Part shown: positions 1 through 8,419 of the stretch, piece by piece
Layout of the letters: every line of letters starts with the position of its first letter
Position numbering within the stretch: the first letter of the stretch is position 1
Assembly: GCA_011523785.1 (NCBI GenBank)
Contig: WTFW01000192.1
Coordinates: 1-62,651, forward strand
Direction: 5' to 3'
DNA length: 62,651 nucleotides
DNA from: Chloroflexota bacterium
GTDB lineage: Bacteria > Chloroflexota > UBA11872
Position numbers and translations under genes: made by a program
Notes under the pieces: model-generated
The model's database searches: none
Seen by the model: the letters and a program-made list of their open reading frames with translations, nothing else
What the model was told of the DNA's origin: nothing

Positions 1-33
1 CTCACCGATTTCGGCCGAAGACGGCCGAATCTG

Positions 34-113
34 CCTCTCCCCCAGGAGAGGGTGAAGATCCGCCCCGCCTTCGAGGTCGAGGCAGGGTTTTGCAAGGGTC
101 TCCCAGAGGGAGA
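34..113. repeat. Two short intergenic hairpins (CTCTCC/GGAGAG type)
   Basis: Two perfect hairpins lie close together. One has 7-bp arms CCTCTCC (34-40) and GGAGAGG (45-51) around CCCA. The other has 6-bp arms TCTCCC (99-104) and GGGAGA (108-113) around AGA. Both are followed by GGTG(A/C)A and purine-rich text, which is the look of dispersed extragenic repeats in high-GC genomes. The perfect palindrome TTCGGCCGAA is at 10-19. Family membership cannot be tested from one window. Confidence 0.5.
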
Positions 114-344
114 GGGTGCAAGAGCGGACGCCCTTTCGAGGGTGAGGGGCATTATGCAGAGGTCTCCGGCGGGGCATCGGGTTCCGGTGGCAGGCGGCTG
201 TCCCGCGACAGTGCCACGGGGCGCTATGGAGAGCGCGCGCGCCGCGCCGGGAATCACTACGACGGGCGGGGGAGCGGACGGCAGTTCCAGGGGCTGGGCG
301 ACAGCGGCGTTCCGGACGTCCTGCGCGAACAGGCCCGGACGGGA

Positions 345-623
345 ATCATGGTGACGGTGGCCGGGATCGTGATCAACCGGCAGCATCCGCCGACCGCGCG
401 CGGCTATACCTTCCTGTCGCTGGAAGACGAAACCGGGCTGGTGAACGTGATTATTCGGCCGGACGTCTTCAGCCGCTACCAGCGGGCGATCCTGGATTCG
501 CCGGTGATGATGGTGGACGGCGAACTGCAGGACGAGCACGGGGCGGTGCAGGTGATGGCCGAGACCTGCCGACCCGTAACGTCCGACTGCCTGGGTACGC
601 CGCCGTCACGGGATTGGCAGTAG
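345..623 (+). pseudogene. Isolated OB-fold remnant of error-prone DNA polymerase DnaE2
   Basis: From about 345 to 578 this frame reads like the OB-fold (tRNA_anti-type) domain near the C-terminus of DnaE2/ImuC: VTVAGIVINRQ, then a T-A-R-G turn, FLSLEDETGLVNVII, a VFSRYQRAIL helix and VMMVDGEL. In the family this domain follows roughly 900 residues of polymerase. Here the upstream residues are low-complexity, translated from hairpin-repeat DNA, and no PHP or polymerase motif is visible. The frame stays open back to the window edge, so a longer product cannot be excluded. After the OB-fold only a short unrelated tail precedes the stop at 623. A decayed dnaE2 end is the simplest reading; a stand-alone OB-fold protein is the alternative. 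Confidence 0.5.
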
Positions 624-896
624 CCGCGTCCAGGTACGGGCGGTTCATCGGCCAGACCGGCGCGGTGGAGGTAGAGGGCGAGAGCGCGGAAGCCGGGGAC
701 GCAGTGGATGCCACAGGGGTCGGTGTCGTGCTGGATTGCGGCGACGCGGCTGGTTCAGCCACCTTCGACAGACCCTGGAAGCAACGCGGCAACGCTGGTT
801 GCCGAGGAATGGCCGCGGCACAACGCGGAGATCGTAAGAGCCGACAGTGCGTGACCTGGGACTCGCGCCGAAGCCACGGAGGAATCGCGACTTACG

Positions 897-2042
897 TTAG
901 CGAGCGAGGTTGATGCTGGCGCGGGTTTCGGAGAGGACGAGGTCGACGACCTGGCGGAGGGCGTCGTCGTGGGAGTCGCCTTCGAGGCGGCGGAGGCGGT
1001 AGAGGTCGACCTGGCGGTCAGCGCCGGTGCCCTCGCGGATGATGGTGAGGGCGTGGCGCAGCTCGGGTTCGCAGTCGAGGGCGCGGGCGTCGCCGGCGAG
1101 GGTGTCCACGAGTTCTTCGGTGAAGTCGATGATGTCCTTGCGCCCGCCGCCCTGGTCGTCACCGAAGAAGGCGAGGACACCGTAGCGCTGGGCGAGCCAG
1201 CGGTTCTCGGCAATGATCTCGGTGGGGGGCTCGGGCGGCAGCTGGCCGGCCTGGTCCTGGCGGAGCAGGTAGCGGATGAGGGAGGCGTAAACGGCGACGA
1301 TGCACATGGCGTCGTCGATACGGGTGCAGACGTCGCAGATGCGCATTTCGATGGTGGGGAACTTGCCGGATGGGCGGATGTCCCACCAGAGTTCGCTGGC
1401 GTCGGTGATGAAGTCCAGGCGCTGGTAGTCGGCCACGAGCCCGTCGAACTCGGCGCGGGACCGCAGGGGGCCGGGCATGCTGGTGCGGGGAAGGCCGGTC
1501 ATGAGATTCAGACGGTACGACTTGAAGCCGGTTTCGCGACCTTCGACGAAGGGGGACGAGGCGGACAGGGCGTGAAGAATGGGCAGGTAACGCCGGATCG
1601 CGGTCATGACACGGATGCGGGAGTCCGGATCGCCGAAGCCCGCGTGGATGTGCATGCCGCTGATGATGAATCGCCGAACGCTGTCCTGGTAGGTCACGGC
1701 GAAGCGCTCGTAGCGTTCGCGGGGCGTGGGGGCCTGTTCTTTCCAGTCGGCGAATGGGTGGGTGGAGGCGGCCATGACGGCGGCGCCGTAGGTCTCGGCG
1801 GCGCGAATGACCACGCGGCGGGTTTCAAGTAGCGCGGTGCGGACTTCGGCCACGGATTCGCAGACGCGAGAGTTGGACTCGATCTGGGTGCGAAGGAATT
1901 CCCTGACGAACTTGTGTGGGCCGCCGTTCGTCTCGCAGGCCTCGAAGATGCGGAGGTCGGGATCGGCCAGGAGGTCGCGGGTTTCGGGATCGACGAGAAA
2001 GAACTCCTCTTCGATGCCGAGCTTGATTGTCAGGTTGTTCAC
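897..2042 (-). CDS. Carboxylate-amine ligase, YbdK / glutamate-cysteine ligase type 2 family
   Basis: About 381 residues, the usual family length. The protein opens with KLGIEEEFFLVDPETRD, the family's N-terminal signature with the glutamates that coordinate Mg-ATP. SGMHIHAGF and the ENRWLAQRYG segment near the C-terminus are also typical. Members form an amide bond between a carboxylate (often glutamate) and an amine using ATP; some have weak gamma-glutamylcysteine ligase activity, but the natural substrate is usually unknown. The GTG start at 2042 is chosen because similarity begins there; the frame extends upstream to 2159 with unrelated residues. It stands alone, with no glutathione synthetase nearby. 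The family call is firm and the substrate is not known. Confidence 0.85.
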   Translation of the reverse strand: MNNLTIKLGIEEEFFLVDPETRDLLADPDLRIFEACETNGGPHKFVREFLRTQIESNSRVCESVAEVRTALLETRRVVIRAAETYGAAVMAASTHPFADWKEQAPTPRERYERFAVTYQDSVRRFIISGMHIHAGFGDPDSRIRVMTAIRRYLPILHALSASSPFVEGRETGFKSYRLNLMTGLPRTSMPGPLRSRAEFDGLVADYQRLDFITDASELWWDIRPSGKFPTIEMRICDVCTRIDDAMCIVAVYASLIRYLLRQDQAGQLPPEPPTEIIAENRWLAQRYGVLAFFGDDQGGGRKDIIDFTEELVDTLAGDARALDCEPELRHALTIIREGTGADRQVDLYRLRRLEGDSHDDALRQVVDLVLSETRASINLAR

Positions 2043-2333
2043 ACCGCGCCTCCGCGCCGCGTCAGCCGAGCGCTCTGCGTGTCTTGACTGGCGCCAAGAG
2101 GAAGACCAGATGCTGGAGCATAAGTTGTTCCGGCACGCGCCGAAACGCTGCGTGCGCACAGTGATCCGGGCATGAGCACAGCCTGCCGGGTTTCTTCCCG
2201 CCCGCGGGGCAATGCCGCAGCGTGCCAGCGGTCGGAGATTCCGGAGCCGAGCAGACTCTCGGCATTCGGGTCAGCAGCCTTGAGCCCCCGCTCGCGATTC
2301 CGAGCGTGCGTATCGGTGGACGGAGCACGGCGT
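2043..2333. other. Gene-free stretch between two minus-strand genes
   Basis: About 290 bases separate the ligase start from the stop of the next minus-strand gene. I see no coding pattern, tRNA or strong hairpin. It should contain the ligase promoter, but no convincing -35/-10 pair stands out. Confidence 0.4.
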
Positions 2334-3053
2334 CTAGTTGGGGTGGAAGTGCGTGCGGATGACGTGGTTCAGCAGGTCAGCGGTGCATTCGGCGCAGAAG
2401 ATCGTGCGGGTTTCGTGTTCGTCATGAGCGAAGTCCAGCAACTGTCCTACGTCAGGCGCGAAACGCAGGGCGCAGCGATTGAGACAGCTCAACCTGCCGA
2501 GCGCCATCTCAACGTTGGTCTGACGGTCCGCGGCGGGTAGTTCCAGCACCTGGCCAAAGGCGTTGATGGCCAGCCGCCGCAAGGCCGTCTGCCGCTGCGA
2601 GGCCTGGGTGATGGCGCGCAGACGGTGCACTGACAGCACCGCGGCCAGGTCCGGCCGGCAACTGGCGAAGACGTGCGGATCGCTCTGCGGCGAAATGTTG
2701 TGCTCGGGATCGTCGCGCAGATCCTGGTCCAGGATGGCCACGTCGTAGTGCGGTCCGGCCTGCTGCCAGGGTTCCTGCTCGAACGTGCGGATGTAACGAG
2801 GCCCGACGATTTGGCCGTTGTCCTTGTCGAGGCTCTGTTCCACGTACCAGAGCGTGCTCCAGTAGGGGGATCCGCGGGGAAGCTGGGGAATCACCCAGGT
2901 GCCGAACGGCCGAAGTTGCCCGCGCTCGACGCTGAACCCGGCCCGCTGGCCCAGCACCAGGGCCACTTCCTGCAGGTGCGCGATGGTGGAGACGACCGTC
3001 TCGGCTTCCCAGCTCTCCACGCCGGGCGTCCACTGGAACGAGATCGACTTCAT
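2334..3053 (-). CDS. Archaemetzincin-like protein with a degenerate zinc site (putative)
   Basis: The 239-residue protein starts at ATG 3053 (MKSISFQWTP); upstream codons look non-coding. The order of segments resembles archaemetzincin: YDVAILDQDL, then FASCRPDLAAVLSVHRLR (where the family has a xFGxA...AAVxSLxRL segment), then LRRLAINAFGQVLELP, then CLNRCALRF, and FCAEC near the end. Archaemetzincins have HELGHxLGLxHC at the third position, followed by CVM and a closing CxxC. Here the zinc-binding HExxH reads NAFGQ, so the catalytic Glu and both His are absent, while the paired cysteines of the structural zinc site persist. I infer a non-catalytic homologue. The similarity was judged by eye and is distant. 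A lone gene, divergent from the MutL-like gene. Confidence 0.45.
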   Translation of the reverse strand: MKSISFQWTPGVESWEAETVVSTIAHLQEVALVLGQRAGFSVERGQLRPFGTWVIPQLPRGSPYWSTLWYVEQSLDKDNGQIVGPRYIRTFEQEPWQQAGPHYDVAILDQDLRDDPEHNISPQSDPHVFASCRPDLAAVLSVHRLRAITQASQRQTALRRLAINAFGQVLELPAADRQTNVEMALGRLSCLNRCALRFAPDVGQLLDFAHDEHETRTIFCAECTADLLNHVIRTHFHPN

Positions 3054-3144
3054 GGATCGACCCGGCCGATGGCGGCCGGCCGCCGAGCAGCGCGAATTCG
3101 TCGAGCCTGGTTCATACTGACACCAGTATGCGACGCCTGCCGCG

Positions 3145-4905
3145 ATGCACGTGAATTCGAATCCAGCCGAACGCGTGATGGTGATGGACCTGGGGCCCTG
3201 CGCCAGGGCCGGCATCTTCACGCGCGGTCCGGGCGGCTACCGGATCCTGGCCGTGGGCGCGGCGCCTTCCACGTTGGACGCGCCGCTCTTCGATCTAACG
3301 CCAGCCTTCGAAGGCGCACTGGCCGACGCGCGTGCGCGCGCCGGTAGCTTTGCCTTTCCGCAACCGCCTCACGACGCGCCTCCGGCCGAACGCGCGCCCC
3401 CGATTGCGGCCGTGACCGGCGACGACGTGGTTGGCGGTCCCACGGTGTTCCTGATGGCCAACCTTGGACAGCGCGATCAGGAGGAACTGACCCGCACGCT
3501 GGCCGAAGCCGGCCTGGAGCCGATCGGTCAGGCCGCGACCGCCGTTCGAGCCTTCCGCGAGCGCGTGGATGGTCCCGCGGCGCTGGAGGTGATCGTCTCG
3601 CAGATGCCCGACATCATCGTGGTAGCCCTGGCCGGCGACGACAGCGGCGAGAGCCTGGACTACGTGGTTGCCCTGCTGGTGGGGGGGCTGACCGGTCACG
3701 AATCCGGCTACCTCCCGCGCGTCGTCGTGCTGTACAGCGGTCTACCCGACGCCGCGGCCTGTGAGCGTCTGCAAAGCGCGCTCCCCACCACGGTTTTTCA
3801 GACCCACGGCGGCTCGCCGGACGAACCGCTGGACATGGGGACGCCGCTGGCCGCGTTGCAAAATGCGGCGCGCGCGGTGCGGCGCGGCCTCGCCGCCGAC
3901 CGCGTGGTCCCGCTGTCGGTCAGCAGAGCGCCCCAGGTTTCGCGCGGCGCCGCACTCAGCGCCGCGGCCCAGGCGCTGGGCGCCGGTCAGGAACTGGACG
4001 TCAGCGTCCTTTCTTTCGACTACGGCGACGTGACGGCGGTAACCGTTCGGGACGATGCCCCCACCGTGACGCGGCTGGGCTCGGAGCGACTCCACGGTCG
4101 GCCGTTCCATCTGGGGCTGCATACGCCCATCGACCGGGTCGCGCGGTGGACCGCCGAGGAACCGCTCCCGGAAGTCCTGCAAGTCTTTGTTTTGGAACGC
4201 ACGGCTCATCCAGGTGCGTTGCCCGCCACGTCTTCGGAATTACAGCTCGCGCACGCCATCTGGACTGCGGCGGCGCGTGACGCGCTGCGCGGATCCGGAG
4301 GCCGCAGCCAGCCGCCGCCGGTCGACCTGGCCGTCATCACCGGCGATATCACCCGCACCCTCGCGCGGCCCGTGCAGGCGGCGCTGGTTCTGATCAATAG
4401 CCTCGAGACCGCCGGCGTGACGCAACTGGCGCTGGACGCTTCGAATGCGCTGGCAATGAGCGGGTGCCTGATTGAGGCAGGGCTCCCGGCTGCGGTGGAG
4501 TCGTCGCTGGTTCGCCTGGGTACCTGCGCCGCGCTGCGCGGCGACGCCTCGCTGGGCAACGCGGCCGTTGCCGTGGAAGTCCAGCCGGCCGGCGCGGCGG
4601 TGATCGAGCGAGAAGTCACCGCCGGCTCGATCGATGTCATTCAGTGGGATGCCGACTCGGAGGCCGCCGTTCGCATTTGGCCCGCACCCGAGTTCGACGC
4701 GGGACTGGGCTACGGGCGACCCGTGCATCTGCATGCGCCGATCGTCGCAGGGAACATTGGCCTGGTAATCGATGCGCGTGGTCGCCCGCTGGTATGGCCG
4801 GACGCACCGGATGCCCGCCAGGCCTGGGTGGCACAGTGGCACCGCGCCTTGAACACCTACCCGGTCGCGCGGCCCCGCCACCGGGAGGCCGCGATTGCCA
4901 CCTGA
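3145..4905 (+). CDS. MutL-like protein (glutamate mutase L family, ASKHA fold)
   Basis: 586 residues. The N-terminus VMVMDLGPCARAGIFTRGPGGYRILAVG followed by APSTLDAPLFD resembles the MutL/'glutamate mutase L' family, an ASKHA ATPase-like family named for a gene beside glutamate mutase. The usual phosphate-loop DxGSTxT is altered here to D-L-G-P-C-A-R. Further family-like blocks are VVVLYSGLPDAA near residue 195, DLAVITGDITRTLARPVQAALVLINSLE in the second half, and the C-terminal GYGRPVHLHAPIVAGNIGLVIDARGRPL. No glutamate mutase subunit or B12 enzyme is nearby, so the name should not be read as function. The stop overlaps the next gene by 11 bases, so the two are almost certainly cotranscribed. 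Start at 3145 or 3178; neither has a clear ribosome-binding site. Confidence 0.6.
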   Translation: MHVNSNPAERVMVMDLGPCARAGIFTRGPGGYRILAVGAAPSTLDAPLFDLTPAFEGALADARARAGSFAFPQPPHDAPPAERAPPIAAVTGDDVVGGPTVFLMANLGQRDQEELTRTLAEAGLEPIGQAATAVRAFRERVDGPAALEVIVSQMPDIIVVALAGDDSGESLDYVVALLVGGLTGHESGYLPRVVVLYSGLPDAAACERLQSALPTTVFQTHGGSPDEPLDMGTPLAALQNAARAVRRGLAADRVVPLSVSRAPQVSRGAALSAAAQALGAGQELDVSVLSFDYGDVTAVTVRDDAPTVTRLGSERLHGRPFHLGLHTPIDRVARWTAEEPLPEVLQVFVLERTAHPGALPATSSELQLAHAIWTAAARDALRGSGGRSQPPPVDLAVITGDITRTLARPVQAALVLINSLETAGVTQLALDASNALAMSGCLIEAGLPAAVESSLVRLGTCAALRGDASLGNAAVAVEVQPAGAAVIEREVTAGSIDVIQWDADSEAAVRIWPAPEFDAGLGYGRPVHLHAPIVAGNIGLVIDARGRPLVWPDAPDARQAWVAQWHRALNTYPVARPRHREAAIAT

Positions 4906-5989
4906 GTCGGTGATCCGCCAGGCGCTTCCGCGCGGTGTGGCCGTGGGGCGGCTGCGCCGTCGGCATGCCCTGCCCTTTCCAGGGCGCATCCTGGTTGACG
5001 CGGGCGACAGCGTGTATTCGGGCCAGATCTGGTGCCGTGGACGTCTGCAGCGTGGCGCTGTCGTCGTAGACCTGCCGCGCCTGCTTCAGGTCCAGCCGGG
5101 CGAGGTTCCCGACCTGTTGGCGGTGGAGCCTGGCGCCACGGTTGAGGCGGAGACCTTGCTGGCGGGAACGCCAGGCCGCTTGCGCACGAGTCGTCATTGG
5201 CTGGCGCCCACGCGCGGGACGTTGACCGAAGTCAACACACGAACCGGCGTGGCGGTCTTCGTTCGCGAAGTTCGCGATGTTTCGCTGCGCTGCCGTCTGG
5301 GCGGCGAGGTGGTGAGCGCGGATCCCGAGGACGGCATTGTGGTGGAGGGCGATGGCGTGGCGGTGGCCGGCGCCCTGGGCGGCGGCGGACGCGCCTACGG
5401 GCCGTTGCGCTTTGTGGAGTCGGGCGAGCGGCCCGACGCCAGGTCGGACGGCCCGCAACCGGGCATTCTCGTGACGCCCGAACCGTTGCGGGCCGAGTGG
5501 GTGCGCCGCGCGCTGGAAGCCCGCGTGGCCGGAATCGTGGCTCCATCGGCCGACGCCGAGATGGTGATGGGGTTGGGGCTGGCTCCGAACATTGCCGGGC
5601 TGGAACCTCCGGAGGGCAGCTTCGGTCGGCCGCCGCAGACCATTGTGCTCACCGGCGGCGTGGGCCTTGCCCGCATGCCGCACGCGCTGCAGGACATGTT
5701 CCGAGCGGCTGAAGACGAGGTTGGCGCAGTAGTCGGTGCGCGACGGCCTGGGCAGTCAGAGGTGCTGTTGCCCGCGGCAGCGGCCCGCGGCCTTGCGCAA
5801 CGACGGGCCAGGGGCTTGCCGGTTCGCCTGGCTTGCGGGCCCGCGGCTGGCGCCGAGGGAACCGTGCTGGGCGACTCGCCTGACGTTAGCCGAATGCCTT
5901 CGGGCATTGCGACGCGCTTTGTGCGGGTGCGGCATGCCGAGGGCGGCGTGGCGACCTGGCCCACGCCGAATCTGACGACGCTGGCGTAG
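4895..5989 (+). CDS. Conserved partner of the MutL-like protein, barrel/KOW-type domains
   Basis: 364 residues from a TTG at 4895, overlapping the MutL-like gene by 11 bases. The N-terminal 150 residues alternate short beta segments with gly/asp turns: LPFPGRILVDAGDSVYSGQIW, LLQVQPGEVPDLLAVEPGATVEAETLLAG, then APTRGTLTEV. This looks like a barrel-sandwich (biotinyl/lipoyl-like) fold. The centre has EDGIVVEGDGVAVAGALGGGGRAYGPL and LVTPEPLRAEWVRRALEARVAGIVAPSAD; the C-terminus GPAAGAEGTVLGD resembles a KOW-like element. From memory, Chloroflexota genomes carry this protein directly after the MutL-like gene; a database check is needed. No enzyme motif is visible and the function is unknown. The gene ends six bases from the convergent argS stop. 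Confidence 0.55.
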   Translation: MPPESVIRQALPRGVAVGRLRRRHALPFPGRILVDAGDSVYSGQIWCRGRLQRGAVVVDLPRLLQVQPGEVPDLLAVEPGATVEAETLLAGTPGRLRTSRHWLAPTRGTLTEVNTRTGVAVFVREVRDVSLRCRLGGEVVSADPEDGIVVEGDGVAVAGALGGGGRAYGPLRFVESGERPDARSDGPQPGILVTPEPLRAEWVRRALEARVAGIVAPSADAEMVMGLGLAPNIAGLEPPEGSFGRPPQTIVLTGGVGLARMPHALQDMFRAAEDEVGAVVGARRPGQSEVLLPAAAARGLAQRRARGLPVRLACGPAAGAEGTVLGDSPDVSRMPSGIATRFVRVRHAEGGVATWPTPNLTTLA

Positions 5990-5995
5990 CGCGGG

Positions 5996-7645
5996 TTACA
6001 TCCGTTCGGGCGCGGCAATCCCTAGCAGGCCAAGGCCGTTCGCCAGCACTTGCTGGACAGCGCGAACCAGTTCCAGGCGCCGGGCCGTGAGGGCCGCGTC
6101 GTCCGTCACCACCCGGTGCTTGTTGTAGTACGAGTGAAAGACGCGCGCCAACTCAAGCAGGTAGTGCGTGACCCGGTGCGGCTCGCGATTCAGGCACGCG
6201 TCCACCACGACCTCCGGGAAGGCGAGCAGGCGGCGGGCCAGGGCGACATCGTCCGGCGTAAGCCTCGCCGCTCCGTCGGCGGTGCGAGCCTCGGCGGCGG
6301 TTCGCTGGATTCCGGCGCACCGCGCGTGGGCCATCTGGATGTAGTACACGGGGTTTTCCGGGTCTTCCCGCTTCGCCAGTTCCAGGTCAAACTCCATCTG
6401 GCTGTCGATGGCTTTTGAGAGGAAGAAGTAGCGAGTCGCGGCCGGCCCCACCTCGTCCAGCACCTCGCGCAGGGTCACGAACTTGCCGCTGCGCTTGCCC
6501 TGTCGGCCCAGTTCGCCGTCGGTGCGGATGCCCACCATCTGGGTAACCAGGATTTCCAGGCGGGCGGCGTCGGCGTCGGCGTCCAGTGCCTCCATGGCGG
6601 CATGCATCCGGGGCACGTGCCCGTGGTGATCAGCACCCCAGACATCGATGACCCGCTGGAAGCCGCGCGTTTCGAACTTGTCCTGGTGGTAGGCAATGTC
6701 CACGGCGAAGTACGTGGGGTCGCCGCGCGACCGAACCAGCACGTTCTCGCGGTCATCGGCGCCGGCGCCGCCGATGAACCAGACGGCGCCGTCGCGTTCC
6801 GCCACGAAACCCCGGCCGTCCAGGGCCTGAATCACTTCGTCCACAGCGCCACGGTCGCGCATGGCCTGCTCGGAGAACCAGACGTCGAATTCGATCCCGA
6901 GGTCATCCAGATCGCGTCGAATCTCGGCGAGACCGATCTCAACGGCGCGGGCCTCGAATGCCCGCGGGTCGCTGGGAGCGCCATGGCCGAGCCACCGCGA
7001 ACCGTCGTCGCGGGCAATCCGCGCAGCCCATTCGGCGATGTAGTCGCCCTGGTAACCATCCGCCGGGAAGGGCGCTTGCGCACCGAGCGCCGCGGCGTAG
7101 TGGTGGTAGACGCTCATGCCCAGAATCTCCACCTGGTGCCCGGCGTCGTTGACGTAATACTCGCGCGTGACGCTGTAACCACAGGTTTCGAGCAGACGAG
7201 CCAGCGCATCGCCAACCACGCCGCCGCGCCCGGCGCCGGCCGTGAGCGGTCCCGTGGGATTGGCGCTGACGTACTCCACCTGCACGCTGGCGCCGCCGCC
7301 GTGGTTGGACCCGCCGTAGGTGGATCCGGCGTGGACGATTTCGCGCAGTTGGTCCAGCACCCAGCCGTCATCGATCCAGAAGTTGATAAACCCCGGGCCA
7401 GCGGTTTCGACACGGCTGATCTCCGAGGCCGGGGGTAGATGGGCGACGATGGCCTCGGCGATTGTGCGCGGCGGAGCGCCCACGATTCGAGCCAGCCGCA
7501 GGGCCTCGGAGCTTGAGTAATGAGCCAGGTCGTCTTCGCGACGTTCCAGCGTAAAGGTCACGGGCGGCGTGGCGGCGATCGCGCCAGCGGCCTGGGCCGC
7601 GGACAGTCCTTCAGCCAACAATGCAGAAAGCCGACTGCGAATCAT
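5996..7645 (-). CDS. argS: Arginyl-tRNA synthetase with altered HIGH motif
   Basis: 549 residues from ATG 7645 (MIRSRLSALLAEGL), a normal ArgRS length. Charges tRNA-Arg with arginine. An N-terminal Add1-like domain leads to GPGFINFWI, then YVSANPTGPL, which normally runs into HVGHGRGA. Here it reads TAGAGRGG, so both histidines of the class I HIGH signature are replaced. The rest is standard: REYYVNDAGHQVE, VDIAYHQDKF, DVWGADHHGHVPR, a KMSK-equivalent loop GKRSGKFVTLREVLDEVG, and the anticodon-binding C-terminus ending in ANGLGLLGIAAPERM. The reading frame is intact. It may still work, since ArgRS often departs from canonical KMSK, but loss of the second His is unusual. No other argS is in the window. 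Confidence 0.9.
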   Translation of the reverse strand: MIRSRLSALLAEGLSAAQAAGAIAATPPVTFTLERREDDLAHYSSSEALRLARIVGAPPRTIAEAIVAHLPPASEISRVETAGPGFINFWIDDGWVLDQLREIVHAGSTYGGSNHGGGASVQVEYVSANPTGPLTAGAGRGGVVGDALARLLETCGYSVTREYYVNDAGHQVEILGMSVYHHYAAALGAQAPFPADGYQGDYIAEWAARIARDDGSRWLGHGAPSDPRAFEARAVEIGLAEIRRDLDDLGIEFDVWFSEQAMRDRGAVDEVIQALDGRGFVAERDGAVWFIGGAGADDRENVLVRSRGDPTYFAVDIAYHQDKFETRGFQRVIDVWGADHHGHVPRMHAAMEALDADADAARLEILVTQMVGIRTDGELGRQGKRSGKFVTLREVLDEVGPAATRYFFLSKAIDSQMEFDLELAKREDPENPVYYIQMAHARCAGIQRTAAEARTADGAARLTPDDVALARRLLAFPEVVVDACLNREPHRVTHYLLELARVFHSYYNKHRVVTDDAALTARRLELVRAVQQVLANGLGLLGIAAPERM

Positions 7646-7873
7646 GGTGGGTGGCCCGCGGGTAGCTGGGTCTTGGGCGGAGGTTCGCGCGGGGTGCTTT
7701 GGGAGTATAGCGACATGCACGGACTAGCCAGGCGGCACGCCGAAGCCGTGGCCGGGATGGCCAACTGGGCATGAAGCCAGCGCTACGCATTGCACACGTT
7801 ATGTCATCTTGTTAACATCTGTAAGGCGCGCCCGGGTTGGCCAGAGTCGGCAGCAGCAACGGCCGCCAAGGGA

Positions 7874-8419
7874 GTGGCGCAAGCGTTGCAGTGTCCGCGA
7901 TGCTGGGCGCGCCAGTATGGCGCTGTCGCCCGCTGTAGTAACTGCAGTAAAGATCTCTTGCCCGGTCGCTCGCCCCGGATGCGCTACTACGCGCTGCTGG
8001 CCTCAGTCTTCGCGTTGCTGGTGGTCGTCGGCGTTCTGGTGAGTGCCGATCGGCTTCCATTCGCCTATCCGATCATCGGCCTGGGGTTGCTAACGGCCGG
8101 CGGCGCCGTGGCCTATGCGGTGCTACCCGTCTCGACCGCCAGCCGCTATCAGCAACGCGCGTTGGCCCACCTGCGCAGTCACCCCGAATCTGCGCTGCTG
8201 GACTTGACCCGGGCGATCGAGCTGGACGCCAACGACCGCAGCCTGCTGGTTGACCGGGCTCGGGTCTACCGTCTGCTGGGCCGGCACCGTGAAGCGGCCG
8301 CCGACCTGCAGGCCTACCTGCGCCACACTCGCGGTGAGCCGCCGGACCGCGTCCAACAGGCTCGGACGCTGCTAGAGCGCGTCGAAGCCGGCGGCGGTCT
8401 CCGTCAGTGGGAGTTCTGA
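7874..8419 (+). CDS. Zinc-ribbon, two-TM, TPR membrane protein
   Basis: About 181 residues from GTG 7874. An N-terminal zinc ribbon (C7-x2-C10 and C21-x2-C24) is followed by two membrane segments at about residues 38-57 and 64-84, then a TPR-like helical region from about 93 (YQQRALAHLRSHPESALLDLTRAIELDAND and a second repeat LGRHREAAADLQAYL). The family is unknown to me; the layout suggests a membrane-anchored protein-binding scaffold. The start is uncertain: the frame is open to a TTG at 7790, but residues before the zinc ribbon look random, and a TTG at 7886 has a better-spaced GGGAG. The 3' end overlaps the convergent isomerase gene by 48 bases. Confidence 0.6.
   Translation: MAQALQCPRCWARQYGAVARCSNCSKDLLPGRSPRMRYYALLASVFALLVVVGVLVSADRLPFAYPIIGLGLLTAGGAVAYAVLPVSTASRYQQRALAHLRSHPESALLDLTRAIELDANDRSLLVDRARVYRLLGRHREAAADLQAYLRHTRGEPPDRVQQARTLLERVEAGGGLRQWEF

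Noticed and set aside
969..1832. Plus-strand open frame opposite the carboxylate-amine ligase
   Set aside because: Gly/Val/Asp/Glu-rich antisense product; the minus strand carries the recognised protein.
2509..3033. Second minus-strand frame inside the archaemetzincin-like gene
   Set aside because: Arg/Gly/Pro-rich frameshifted reading without any strand-helix pattern; the chosen frame has ordered family-like segments.
3145..4905. Glutamate mutase maturation function for the MutL-like gene
   Set aside because: No mutase subunits are nearby and the phosphate loop is altered; the name reflects family history only.
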